Source: Papio anubis (lineage: Eukaryota; Chordata; Mammalia; Primates; Cercopithecidae). Taken from it: a stretch of 64,000 bases of DNA. Shown in pieces: positions 33,745-44,910 of this stretch. Under the pieces are notes generated by a model that had not been told where the DNA came from, ran no database searches, and was given only the letters and a program-made list of their open reading frames with translations. The stretch is from the NCBI RefSeq assembly GCF_008728515.1, contig NC_044976.1, forward strand, positions 210,119,467-210,183,466, read 5' to 3'. The translations under genes were made by a program, and so were the position numbers. Within the stretch, counting starts at the first letter, position 1. Every line of letters begins with the position of its first letter.

Positions 33745-34054
33745 GGCCAGGGGCCGTGGCTCACACCTGTAATTCCAGCACTTTGGGAGGCCGGGGCAGG
33801 CAGATCACGAGGTCAAGAGATTGAGACCATCCTGGCTAACATGGTGAAACTCCATCTCTACTAAAAATACAAAAATTAGCTGAGTGTGGCAGCACATGCC
33901 TGTAATCCCAGCTACTCAGGAGGCTAAGGCAGGAGAATCACTTGAACCCAGTAGGTGGAGGTTGCAGTGAGCCGAGATTGCACCACTGCACTCCAGCCTG
34001 GGCAGCAGAGAGAGACTCCATCTCCAAAAAAAAAAAAAAAAAAAAAAAAAAGGA
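33745..34054 (+). mobile_element. AluS/Y
   Basis: The TSD agaagtagca(a/g)tgaag, 16 bp, lies at 33729-33744 and 34055-34070. A long A-tail is present. Confidence 0.95.
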
Positions 34055-34070
34055 AGAAGTAGCAGTGAAG

Positions 34071-34439
34071 AGCAAGGAAAACCTAACCCACCTCTAGGAT
34101 CTGAGGCATTTGGAGATGTGGGAACCAAACAATTTCCTCTTAAAAAGGCCATGAGAAAAGCAGGGACCTCAGGGTACAGCAAGGTGTTGGTTAGTGCTAG
34201 GAAGTGAGGAGAATGTTCAGAGAAGAGTTTGAAGATATTGGAGACTTCTTGGCACCAAGGAAAGATTTGGGAGGGTGACTGATGGGTCAGACTGGGGGAA
34301 GTATAGATGTGTGTGAATGAACTGATGGGGACATCTGTGTAATGATACATGGCCTGAGACTTGGACTTCTTATGGGGTTCAGGAGAATGAGGATGGGGGT
34401 GTGATGGGGGGACTGAGTCACTGGATGGAGACCGGGGAT
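34071..34439. other. unassigned purine-rich DNA
   Basis: No repeat is assigned. It supplies most of a 200-codon minus-strand frame (33916-34518) that also runs through Alu and MIR and is not a gene. Confidence 0.4.
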
Positions 34440-34636
34440 AGGGCTTGCTTATGGCTTGCGTCCCGGGCATAAATGTTGGTTCTACCATAGACCAAGTGGT
34501 TGACTTCAGCCAAGCCATTTAAACTCAGTTCTCTCATTTATACACTGTTTAATAATATCTACATTTCATGAATGTAATTAGGATGAGAGATTATAAGTGA
34601 CTAGCACAGACTGAGCACCCTAAAAGAATTCACTAG
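34440..34636 (+). mobile_element. MIR
   Basis: In order: cccgggcataaatgttggtt, tgacttcagccaagccattt, aaactcagttctctcattta and aggatgagagattataagtg. A GATGAT microsatellite follows (34640-34676). Confidence 0.82.
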
Positions 34637-34714
34637 AACGGTGATGATGAGGATGATGATAGCGATGATGATGATTTATGATGCAATATTCTAAAAACTC
34701 ATCAACATCTCTTA

Positions 34715-35063
34715 CTTTTTTTTTTCTTTTGAGACAGAGTCTTCACCCTTGTTTTCCTGTCCACGTCTTCTTCTTTTGCTGCAATAATCTTTTCTCACAC
34801 TGTCACCCAGGCTGGAGAGCAATGGTGCGATCTCGGCTCACCGCAACCTCTGCCTCCTGGGTTCAAGCAATTCTCCTGCCTTGGCCTCCCGAGTAGCTGG
34901 GATTACAGGCATGTGCCACCACGCCCAGCTAATTTTGTATTTTCAGTAGAGATGGGGTTTCTCCATGTTGGTCAGGCTGGTCTCAAACTCCTGACCTCAG
35001 GTGATCCGCCCACCTTGGCCTCTCACAGTGCTGGGATTACAGGCGTGAGCCACCACGATCGGC
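34715..35063 (-). mobile_element. AluS carrying a 62-bp inverted foreign segment
   Basis: The TSD caacatctctt is at 34703-34713 and 35064-35074. After the head gagacagagtct the Alu is interrupted by 34740-34801, which is the perfect reverse complement of 33457-33518. Alu sequence resumes at ctgtcacccaggctgg, with about 4 Alu bases lost. Confidence 0.95.
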
Positions 35064-35074
35064 CAACATCTCTT

Positions 35075-35769
35075 TATTTTCTACCATATTTCTTGCTAAT
35101 ATGTCCAACTTTATGGAACCACACTGTGTTAGGATTTGGAGCTCTGGCAGCCTTAGAAAATATTTGGGGGAAAAATACAGTTGAGTTAAGCAATAGGAGA
35201 GCAGCAATAGCAAATCATGTTTATATGAGAAAATAGTATGGTCATTCTAAGGGATGGTCATTCTAAGGTCATTCTAAGGGCTCCAGACAAATGGAGCCGG
35301 GAAAGAACTTCATCTGGAATCAGAGCGGGCTGTGTTGAAAAGGCGGAAAAAATGGACTTGCACGTACACATAACTTCTGGCGTCTCATGCCTGAAACCTT
35401 CAGCTACAGAAATGCTAAGAAATAGCAATGAAAAGACGTGCAGGGCTTGAAGGATGAGTTACCCTCAGTGTTACTGCGGTCTTGCTTCTTCGTCTTCCCC
35501 AGTGCCAAGCACAAAGGAGAAACAGTCATGGACTGGCTTGAAAGATAGCCCTCAGCCCTCAGCACCCTTGCCCTCTCCTACACATACATGTTTTGTTTTC
35601 ATAGGATTAAGTAGGCCAAAGAAGAAATAACTTTTTACTTTAAGAGATTACTGATATTTTTGCTAATATATTTTTAGCTCTTTTTCTCTCACACAAAGCT
35701 TTCCATCCTACATTACCTGAATGGCCCATTCAGCATGATGCCGATAACAGTATAAGTAGAAAAACAGAA
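35075..35769. other. unassigned unique DNA with short tandem repeat
   Basis: A GGTCATTCTAAG unit occurs three times in tandem at 35238-35280 with 2-4-base spacers. Nothing else is recognised. Confidence 0.5.
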
Positions 35770-36235
35770 GTAGAAAGATACTCGGGCTTAAAGGCAGGAT
35801 GTCATGGTTTGAATTCTGGCTTTGCCATTTAGGAGATTGTGGTTCTTGAGAAAGTTGTTTTTTTTTTTTGAGACAGAGTTTCACCCTTGTCATCCAGGCT
35901 GGAGTGCTATGGCGTGATCTCAGCTCACTGCAACCTCCACCTCCTGGGTTCAAGCAATTCTCCTGCCCCGGCCTCCCGAATAGCTGGGGCTACAGGCGTG
36001 TACCACCATGTCTGGCTAATTTTTGTATTTTTAGTAGAGATGGAGTTTCACGATGCTGGGCAGGCTGGTCTCGAACTCCTGACCTCAGGTGATCCACTAC
36101 CTCAGCCTCCTAACGTGCTGGGAATACAGGTATGAGCCACCATGCCTGGCCTTGAGAAAGTTCTTTATCCCCTTTGTGCACTAATTCCTGTGAGTGGAAA
36201 ATAACTATATGCCTCAGAGCCCATCATATTAACAG
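35770..36235 (+). mobile_element. MIR, split by an Alu
   Basis: The left part reads gcttaaaggcag..tttgaattctggctttgcca..gagaaagtt. The right part continues ctttatcccctttgtgcact and gtgagtggaaaataactat. The Alu at 35857-36150 separates them. Confidence 0.8.
35857..36150 (-). mobile_element. AluS inside a MIR
   Basis: A perfect 12-bp TSD (cttgagaaagtt) lies at 35845-35856 and 36151-36162. Confidence 0.95.
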
Positions 36236-36301
36236 AGAGAGTGGATAAGAGAGTATCTATACATTTAAGAGTACATAATCAATATGGGAAAATGTTTATT
36301 T

Positions 36302-36576
36302 ATTTGTTTATTTCTTTGTTTATTTATCTATTTATTTATTTTGAGACCGAGTCTCGCTCTGTCACCCAGGCTGGAGTGCAGTGGCGTGATCTCAGCTCAC
36401 TGAGTAGTTGGGATTACAGGCGCCCGCCACCACACCCAGTTAATTTTTTGTATTTTTAGTAGAGATGGGGTTTCACCATCTTGGCCAGGCTGGTCTTGAA
36501 CTCCTCACCTCGTGGTCCACCCACCTCAGCCTCCCAAAGTGCTGGGATTACAGGCATGAGCCACCGTGCCTGGCAT
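36302..36576 (-). mobile_element. AluS with internal deletion and TTTA head
   Basis: A 14-bp TSD (gaaaatgtttattt) lies at 36288-36301 and 36577-36590. About 70 bases are lost between AGCTCACTG and AGTAGTTGGG. The head is TTTA/TTTG units. Confidence 0.93.
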
Positions 36577-36590
36577 GAAAATGTTTATTT

Positions 36591-37759
36591 TTATACATGT
36601 GTATAAAGATGTATAAATACATATAATAATGAAATATAAATTGTCGAATATAAAAATGACTAGTAATCACTGGCCACTGAAGTGCAGTGATTTCTATGTA
36701 GCTAAAGTGATGACAGAGTTGGTATTTTCTTTTCCAGTGGCACAGATAATAGATTTCTTTGATATATAATGTATGTGCCAGAAGTAGAAATAGGAAAATA
36801 CTTATACTTGCCAACAAAGTAACAATAAACAAGTTAGTATGAGGATGGAAATGGAGATCAAATAACTCAGAAAATAAGGAAAGGAGTAAATAGAGAAAAA
36901 TCAGAATCCTGGGAAAATCCATGGAAAAACAGAACATTAATGGCAAAAGAAAAGAAGGAAGGAAATGCATACTGCAGAAAGAAGAGACCACAAAACAGTC
37001 TGGCACAAGGAGAGGAGAGAGCACGTCTAAGAGAAATGGAATGAAGCCAGTGGAAACGGGACTCATGAAAGAAAAACTACTGGAACAGAATAATTGGGTA
37101 AGAATAGGAAAACCAGTGAAAGCGGTTCAGAACAAGGATTAGAGGTAAAAAGACATTTTTAAAATAATGTGCTAATATAACAAACTGCCTTAAAGGTGGA
37201 AATTTAAATTTTTTTTTAAAACATAGGCTAAGTGTTCTTTTTACATTTTTCTTTTTTAAAGAAATTATCTAGAGCCCCTCTGATGATGTACCTGGATGAA
37301 AAGTTAGACATAGTATTGTTGTTGCAATTTGGTGTTTGGACTCTCTTGAGGTCAGAGAGTTTCATCAATTTTTACATTTTCGTTTGATAATTTGGATGTC
37401 ATTAGAGTATTGGGGATTACTTTAGATCAAGTTGGCCTGTTCTGATTTAATCGAGTTGCCAATGATTTCAAAAGTCCTTGACTGCCAAGAGGACATGCCA
37501 GCACATTTTTCCTGTCTTGGCCTTTCCTGAGTTTATCCCTCTTTGTAGACATCAATCTGGGATGGAGCCAAGCACGTCAGAGAGTCACATCTCTTTGCTC
37601 TCCCTGTGCAATATTTAATCACCGGACTTAGTGAAATCACTAAGATGAACTTATTGCAGCCAAGATCCAGAGATGGATGGCCGCTCCAAAGGGCAGTGCT
37701 TTGAAACTGTTTTTGACATGATGTCAGAAAGCATTTTGACTAATGGTAGATTCTTAGGA
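36591..37759. other. unassigned unique DNA
   Basis: No repeat is recognised. A 172-codon minus-strand frame (36548-37066) runs into the Alu and has the low-complexity hydrophobic makeup of an antisense A-rich strand. Confidence 0.4.
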
Positions 37760-38105
37760 AAGCATTCATTCCAGACTCTTTATAGCTCTTTACCTAATTT
37801 CCCCTCATCTTTCAAGTCTCAGTTTAAATGTCACTTTATCCAGGAAGGCTTTTCTGATCCCCTTCGACTAAGTTAGGACCACCTATTTTATGCTTCCTTA
37901 GCAGCCTGCTTTCTTAGTAATACACATCATTCTTATAATGACTGACTCAGCGTAGAACTTCCCAGCCCCGTTACAAGTTCCACTATAAGATGCGTAATAT
38001 CAGATTCTGTGACATGTTCAATGCTGAAACCCCAGCACCTAACACATCTGATTGGCAGATGGTCAGTCCTTAGTAAGTATTGATTTAATGTATGAATTAG
38101 TAAGT
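37760..38105 (+). mobile_element. L2 3' end
   Basis: In order: tttcaagtctcagtttaaat, gtcactttatccaggaaggc, ttttctgatccccttc and, at the end, ccccagcacctaacacatc with ttagtaagtattgatt. This follows the plus-strand L2 3' region. Confidence 0.82.
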
Positions 38106-38378
38106 GCATGAGCAGCTAAATGAATAGAACCAGAAGAAAGATTTAATAGTGCTATGAATTACAAGGAAAATCTCCCATGTCCTTTTAATCACTTGTCTTC
38201 CTGGCAGAGCTGTGAGGTTGATGAGATAGGCAATATATGTCAGTCTTACAAATAGGGACATGGTTAAATGACCACATTTTTATGTGGATCATAGGCTTCC
38301 TACCTTTGTGAAAAGGAAAATGTTTATTTCACAGAATTCATGTCAGCTCGTTAGAATATATGATGACAATAAACTATG
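38106..38378. other. unassigned unique DNA
   Basis: No feature is recognised. Confidence 0.4.
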
Positions 38379-38388
38379 TATGTTTACT

Positions 38389-38683
38389 GTTTTTTTTTTG
38401 AGATGGAGTCTCGCTCTGTCACCCAGGCTGTTGTGCAGTGGTGCAATCTCTGCTTACTGCAAGCTTCCCCTCCTGGGTTCACACCATTCTCCTGCCTCAG
38501 CCTCCCGAGTTAACTGGGACTACAGGCGCCCACCACCACGCCTGGCTAATTTTTTTGTATTTTTAGTAGAGACGAGGTTTCACCGTGTTAGCCAGGATGG
38601 TCTCGATCTCCTGACCTCGTGATTCACCTACCTTGGCCTCCCAAAATGCTGGGATTACAGGCATGAGCCACCACGCCTGGCCA
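38389..38683 (-). mobile_element. AluS/Y
   Basis: The TSD tatgtt(t/c)act lies at 38379-38388 and 38684-38693. The head is a T-run at 38390-38399. Confidence 0.92.
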
Positions 38684-38761
38684 TATGTTCACTTTTATTT
38701 GACTTCCAACATAAGAAAATCTCATATCATATCAGTTCCTCATGATTCATTTCTCACTTCC

Positions 38762-39064
38762 TTTCTTTTTTTTTTTTTTTTTGGAGATGGAGTCTCACTC
38801 TGTCACCCAGGCTGGGGTGCAGTGGTGCAATTCCAGTTCGTTGCAACCTCCGCTTCCTGGGTTCAAGTGATTCTTCTGCCTCAGCCTCCTGAGTAGCTGG
38901 GATTACAGGCGTGCACCACCACCCCCAGCTAATTTTGTATTTTTAGCAGAAACGGGGTTTCACCACGTTAGCCAGGCTGATCTCCAACTCCTGCCTCAGT
39001 TAATCCACCCACCTCAGCCTCCCAAAGTGCTAGGATTACAGGTGTGAGCCACCGCGCCCTGCCT
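38762..39064 (-). mobile_element. AluS
   Basis: The TSD atttctcactt(c/t)c lies at about 38749-38761 and 39066-39078. It is only some 70 bases from the preceding Alu, in the same orientation. Confidence 0.92.
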
Positions 39065-39078
39065 GATTTCTCACTTTC

Positions 39079-40535
39079 TAAGTTTAGTTTGATGTTAAGT
39101 CAGTTATGCTGCCTTTTAACCAGCACACAGAGAAAAGACGGCTGAACTTTCATAAATCCCGAAGGATCTTGAGGACCTTCCAGATTGATACAAAGGACCA
39201 AGGTTTAGGATACTTGGGAAAAGCCAGAGTTTATTCAGCGAAGCTTCTTTGAACACGAACAGAAGAGAAAAAAATTGACCCCATGATGGAATGACAGACC
39301 CTAATTAGAGATCTTTCTTGGCACTCTAAACCTTGACTAGTAACATCTTGAGGTACTTCAAAGTGCTATAGCCAGGGACTTAGAGTTAAAAAAAAAAATC
39401 TTGCCCCTTATTCCCTGGAAAGTCAGTGGCAACTTCCCAGGATGGCAACCTCAGGATCCCTCATGGTACTGAATCACCAGGTCCATAAGATCTCTAGATT
39501 TAAACCTAAAACCTACCGATGACCCCTTAAAAATATGTAGCAACAAGTCTGAGAACAGATGTGTGTTACCCAAACACCCTCCTCCCCTCTCTCTGGACTT
39601 ATTGCACAAAAACCCTATTTTATCTTGTGGATGCGAAAGAGGGATTCAGGAGTCTCATTCAAGACCAGTCCTGTGAATTGAAAGTCTTTGGTGAGAGCAT
39701 GACTGAGAGAAGCTGGTGTCTGCATGGACAGCTGGGTGCAAATCGCCATGTATCAAGCAATGAACTTCAGTTGTTACTGGTAACAGATTCCCTATCTCCA
39801 AGGCCAAAGTAAATTATGTTCACAAGATCAGAAAATCGTCTAAGTCAACTATTAAACCCATCTCTAGGAGGAATAAGTTATCTGCAACAAGGTATTTCTT
39901 CTTTGGAAGTTTTTCTATCCTCAGAATAGACATGCAAGAAAAGCTTCATGTATTTTCACTTGATGGTGTCTTGAATCAAATGAACAAAAAACAGACATAA
40001 TTTTTAGAAGGCAAAATTTCCATTCCATTCCTTTCCAGACAGGCTTTTACTAAAAACATTGATCATGAAGGCACCAGACTTAGTTTTCTAAACTTCAGAA
40101 TTTAAAATAAACAACTATCAGTCTCCTCTCTGTCTCTCTTTTCACCCTTCCGACTGAGGAAAGTTAAATAGCACATTCTTTCCCACTAAACCAGAAGCAA
40201 CATAACACAGAAATTCTACTCACAGCTTTAAAATAAATTACTGGATACAAAAATAACAACAATCCTTTGGTTCAGCCAACCAATCAAACGTTTTGCATGA
40301 TTAAAACTTGCTCACTGCCAAATCCCAGATTTAAAAGAAAAATTTAGATGCTATTAGAATTTCCATTTCATAAAGTAAATCCAGTATACTAGCTTTTATC
40401 TTCAGCAACTGAAGCTTTTCTCAACAGCCATTACTACGCATTAGTGCAGGGTCAGCCTCTCATCATTTCATGACTAAAGTATTGTTTTTTCATTCCAGTC
40501 TGGAGTACTGTCTCCAATCTTTCATCTTTTCCATT
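39079..40535. other. unassigned unique DNA
   Basis: 1.45 kb has no recognised repeat or gene. An 83-codon plus frame (39561-39812) is unsupported. Confidence 0.4.
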
Positions 40536-40667
40536 CTTTTTTTTTTTTTTTAAGAGACAAGATTTCTCTATGCTGCCCAGGCTGATTTTGAACTCCTGGG
40601 CTCAAGGAATCCTCCCGCTCAGCCTCCTGTGTAGCTGGGACTACAGGTTCATACCACCAGCCCTGGT
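40536..40667 (-). mobile_element. Alu monomer (FLAM-like)
   Basis: The single arm reads ctatgctgcccaggctgatt, cctgggctcaaggaatcctc and gtagctgggactacaggttc, with the T-rich head at 40538-40551. Flanks ttccattct and ttccactct are a possible TSD. Confidence 0.82.
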
Positions 40668-40829
40668 TCCACTTCCACTCTTAGCTTGATTATTCAATAC
40701 AGAACAATGGTTACCTACCTTAAATTTCATGAAGTCTGGATGTGAAGGCTGTTCATTCTCTACTCCTCATGCTGTTGAACGTCCTCACTCCGTGCCTCCA
40801 GCCCCCACACCTTCGTGTCCCCACACAGT

Positions 40830-41020
40830 GCCTTTCCACATATCTAGGGCATAATCACCTACACATTCCTGCTCATGACTTTCTCTGGTCCACCATGTCT
40901 GTAATGCTCAGGTGTGCTCTGCCTCCACTCAGAAGCCTTCCCTGGGAAAGAAAGCGGTTCTGATCACTTCTTTCTTACTTCTTGTGCAATTGTTATTCAT
41001 TCTTTTTTCTTATATTTTAC
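40830..41020 (+). mobile_element. possible L2 remnant
   Basis: The stretch ctcagaagccttccctggga..ttctgatcacttctttctta resembles the L2 region upstream of its 3' end. Identity is low. Confidence 0.45.
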
Positions 41021-41094
41021 TCAGTGTCAATGCTTTTCTTCTCTCTTCCAGTCACTTTATGCTTATGTTTGCCACATGAATTGGTTTCTGAAAG

Positions 41095-41440
41095 TTTTTG
41101 GTTTTCAGTTTGTGTGGGTACACAGTAGGTATATATATTTATGAGGTGCATGAGATGTTTTGACAGGCATGCAATTCATGATAACCACATCGTGGAGAAC
41201 GGGGTGTCCATCCCTCAAGCATTTATAATTTGTGTTACAAACAATCCAATTATACTCTTTTAGTTATTTTTAAATGTATAATTAAACTATTATTGACTAT
41301 AGTTACCCTGTTGTGCTATCAAATAGCAGGTCTAATTTATTCTTTCTAAGTATATGTTTTGTACCCATTAACCATCTCCACCTCCCCCTTTACCCCCACT
41401 CCCCTTCCCAGCCTCTGTAACAGTTGAGACCTATTGATTT
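41095..41440 (-). mobile_element. L1MB-like 3' UTR
   Basis: The reverse-complement 3' UTR is clear: gtgtgggtacacagtaggta, gtgttacaaacaatccaatt, attattgactatagttaccc and ttgtgctatcaaatagcagg. No ORF2 follows. Confidence 0.85.
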
Positions 41441-43284
41441 CAAAATAGTTTTTTTTCTAAATATATAGTATACCTTCTAAACATAAATTGGTTGATCGAC
41501 TCCGACTCCGTGGCGATCTCCAAAGCTCTTCTATGCCATTATTTTCAAACTTTACTGACGAACATCAAAGAACACCACAGACTAATTTTTCTCATCTCTC
41601 TTTTCCTATTATTCTCTAAAACAAACTTTAATAAGACAAATCAGATAAAAAGGAAGCACAACAACACACGGTGGAAACATTGAGGAGATGAGCTTTCCAC
41701 ATGCCATGTCCTAGGATAAATTAATCCATAAATATTGAGCTCTAAAAACAAACCTTAGTCATCAGCACATTTTCCATGTTCTGATCCTCTGGAGCAGAGA
41801 CTCCCACTTCCAACAGCTCTCAGGTGGATTCTATGATCACGCGTCTTCACCCCGCCCTCTCTCCCTGCCATGTTTCTGCTTCCTGCCCGCCACCCTGGGC
41901 GCCTCCATCATGGCAACCTTACCTGTAGCTTTCTGCTGTGCGCAGTGCTCTCTGCTGCTTGTTCGGGGTTCTACCTGCAGCATTCCCTGACCCCTCGCAC
42001 TCTAAGGGCAGGCACAAGGGGCTTTTGCGGGACTTTTCTCTGTAGGGTTGAAAGGCAGTCAAGCATGGTATCAACTGAGAATGAGTTAAGCATTCTGCAG
42101 TCAACCTGGATAATTGACAAAGAAGAATCTATTGGATCTAGATTTTCTTTTGGGGGTTTGGAGACCACAAAACATATTTTTATATTGAGGGGCAGGAGCA
42201 GAAAAGAAAGCAGCCCCTATGGTGGGCCCTATTCAGTGGCAGCGTCTTGGTCCACAGGGTTAAGGAAGACTTTGAGGAAATAAAAGTTGTTTGGAAAAAT
42301 CCTGGTGTGGTTGTTTTGCATGCCGTGATGGGTAGAAAGGATGAAGTGTGAAGGCCCCTTGCCCCCTGCAGCCTGCCTTAGATTATGTTCTGGAACCCTC
42401 GGGTGGAGAAAGAGCCATTTTCATTCCTGCTTCCTGGGATTGCTGGTGGCCACAGAGCGATAGAGAACCACAAAGGAGAAGCGTGGCACGCCCGGCATGC
42501 TGGCCAAGATGGCGAGCTGTGCGTCCCTGGTCATCCTGATCTGCTTAGTGGGGCTCCATGCAGTCTGCGCACAAGCTCTCCATCTAGGTTTTCTAACCAG
42601 TCTCTCCATCACCTGGATGATGTCAAATAATTGTGTCAACATCAACTTGACTTTGACCGGGAGGCACATCACTAGGCTGTACAGAGAGAGATTCTAGTCT
42701 AGCAACAAAACCCACCGCCCTTCTCCAAATCAGACCAGCTTCTCTGTCCATCTGCAGCCTGTACTATTTCATCCATGTACCGGTATCACCGTGAAGTCAT
42801 CATGATTTCCCATCCTCCCTATTAGTTTGTTAATTCTGGAAAACTAAAGGAAGGGCAGTCTTCTTTAAGAAAAAATTCTCACATTCTCTCCCTGGTCCTC
42901 CACAAACCCATACTAATGGACCTCTGTGCAAGCTGCTTTTAATCATACTTCTCCCATTCCAAGCTTGCTTTATCACTTCCTTCCGTCTCCCAAACAACTT
43001 TCAATTTCAAACTTTCACCAGAAAACGTTCGGGTCAAACAAAAGATGTGATTACTTATTCTCATGCAATCTCATCCTGGTTCAATACATGCTACGCTTTC
43101 ATCTTTTTTTTTTCCTTTCCATAGAAGTTCTTTTACTTAGATATAAGTTAAGTGTAGTATTTATTTTTGTTATGTAATCCATTCATAGAGTTCACAGGGA
43201 ATTCATCTGTTTCAATATCAGTTTCGTGTCTTAGGTTACTGCAGTCTCCCTAGAAAAAAAGGTATATGCTATAATAAATCTTGA
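41441..43284. other. unassigned, locally GC-rich DNA
   Basis: 1.8 kb has no recognised repeat. The part 41860-42720 is richer in G+C and in open frames on both strands than its neighbours, the longest being 137 codons at 41870-42283. I recognise no protein family. Confidence 0.45.
42497..42697 (+). other. short ORF with signal-peptide-like start
   Basis: The frame encodes 66 residues with Met1 and Met5. The second ATG (42509) has A at -3 and G at +4, a good Kozak context. Residues 6-24 are a polar start, a hydrophobic run (LVILICLVGL) and a small-residue AVCA, as in a secretory signal. The rest has three possible N-glycosylation sites (NNC, NIN, NLT; only NLT fits N-X-S/T) and no known domain. 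No promoter or splice context is visible, so it may be chance. Confidence 0.15.
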
Positions 43285-43350
43285 AAAACTACTAAGTGCC
43301 AGGCACTGTACTGGCTGCTTTTTTATGTATGCATTATCACCTTGGTTTCC
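43285..43350 (-). mobile_element. MIR fragment
   Basis: ctaagtgccaggcactgtac, then a ctttttatgtatgcattatc stretch, is the minus-strand MIR 3' part. Confidence 0.6.
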
Positions 43351-43385
43351 ACTGAATGGGACTATGTTCTTCTTTTTCTTCTCCT

Positions 43386-43689
43386 TTTTTTTTTTTTTTT
43401 TTTGAGTCATGGTCTTACTCCATCATCCAGGCTGGAGTTCAGTAGTGTCATCACAGCTTACTACAGCCTCACACTCCTGGGCTCAAGCAATCCTCCTGCC
43501 TCAGTCTCCTGAGTAGCTAGGTCTACAGGTTCGTGCTGCCATGTCCAAGTAACTTTCTAAAATTTTTTTTGTAGAGAATAGGTCTTGCTATGTTTCCCGG
43601 GCTTGTCTCAAACTTCTGGCCTCAAGCTATCTTCCTGCCTTGGCCTCCCAAAGTGCTGGGATTATAGGTGTGAGCAATCATGCCCTGCC
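43386..43689 (-). mobile_element. AluJ
   Basis: It is decayed with older-type segments (ctcctgggctcaagcaatcc, cttctggcctcaagctatct) and a T-run at 43387-43403. Confidence 0.88.
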
Positions 43690-43996
43690 GATGCATTTCT
43701 ATTCACATGGTACCATGTTCAGTAAATCACTGAGGACACAAGAATACTCAATTCTCTTTTCGGGTAGAAAGACGGGGATATGGTCAGGATGATGATACAC
43801 TTCATTCAAGCAAAACTACCAACAACAGCAGTCAAAACACAGCAATAGATCATGCCTCCCAGAATAAAGGAAGCATCTTTCTAGACAAAAACAGAAGTTC
43901 TTTTAAGTGACCAGGCTGTGAATATCCTCAGGGAATATTGTTTTGTTTACTTGTGACACAAGTAAAGCTGATAGAAGCCCTAAGCCCTCAGCCCTC
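43690..43996. other. unassigned unique DNA with CA run at the end
   Basis: No gene is seen. A short CA microsatellite lies at 43996-44013. Confidence 0.45.
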
Positions 43997-44013
43997 ACAC
44001 ACACACACACACT

Positions 44014-44294
44014 TTTTTGGAGTCTCGTTCTGACACCCAGGCTGCAGTACGGTGCCACAATCTCAGCTCACTGACACCTCTGCCTCTCAGGTTCAAGCAA
44101 TTCTCCTGCCTCAGCTTCCGGAGTAGCTGGGATTACAGGTGCGCACCACCACGCCTGGCTAATCTTTATATTTTTAGTAGAGATGGGGTTTTGCCGTGTT
44201 GGCCAGGCTGGTCTCAAACTCTTGACTTCAAGTGATCCACCTGCATCAGCCTCCCAAAGTGCTGGGATTACAGGCATGAGGCACTGCGCCCGGC
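44014..44294 (-). mobile_element. AluS
   Basis: The T-head is short (6 T) and preceded by the CA repeat. The body is otherwise complete and ends gcgcccggcc. Confidence 0.9.
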
Positions 44295-44303
44295 CACATA
44301 TAT

Positions 44304-44418
44304 ATGTTTTTAAGATGGGGGTCTCCCTATGTTGCGCAGCCTAGTCTCAAACTCCTGGTCTCAAGGAATTCCCCTGCCTCAGCCTTCCAAGTAGCTGAGA
44401 CTACAGGTGCCCAGCTTT
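44304..44418 (-). mobile_element. partial Alu monomer
   Basis: The parts ctccctatgttgcgcagcct, ctcaaactcctggtctcaag and agtagctgagactacaggtg are present. It directly follows the preceding Alu. Confidence 0.78.
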
Positions 44419-44600
44419 CTTCCTTGTTTCATACTCCTTACTGCTTTAAGCAAAACACAGAAAGGAGAATGAACAGCAATAGGCCTCCATTTCTCAGGGG
44501 CCAGGTACCCTCAGAGCCCCTGGCTCTGTGTTTCAAGGCTAACAGAGAAATAGTTTTCCCCAAAGCCTTTGTTAATGGAATTATTTATGTCTTGTTCACT

Positions 44601-44898
44601 TTTTTTTTTTTTTTCCTGAGATGGAGTCTTGCTGTGTTGCCCAGGCTGGAGTGCAGTGGTGCGATCTCGGCTCACTGCAACCTCTGCCTCCCAGGTTCCA
44701 GTGATTCTCCTGCTTCAGCCTTCCGAGCAGCTGGGATTACAGGCATGTACCACCATGCATGGCTAATTTTTGTATTTTTAGTAGAGACAGGGTTTCCCCA
44801 TATTGGTTAGGCTGGTCTTGAACTCCTGACCTCGTGATCCTCCTGCCTCAGCCTCCCAAAGTGCTGGGATTACAGGCGTGAGCCACTGCACCAGGCCT
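44601..44898 (-). mobile_element. AluS
   Basis: The 12-bp TSD tgtcttgttcac lies at 44588-44599 and 44899-44910. Confidence 0.94.
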
Positions 44899-44910
44899 TG
44901 TCTTGTTCAC

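Noticed and set aside
33916..34518. 200-codon minus-strand open frame
   Set aside because: It spans antisense Alu, purine-rich spacer and MIR, with no domain and no splice or promoter context.
36548..37066. 172-codon minus-strand frame rich in Leu, Phe and Ser
   Set aside because: It begins in A-rich plus-strand DNA, which gives hydrophobic antisense codons, and ends in an Alu.
41870..42283. 137-codon plus-strand frame as a gene
   Set aside because: It is kept only as part of the GC-richer interval. I recognise no family, the opposite strand is also open, and no regulatory context is visible.
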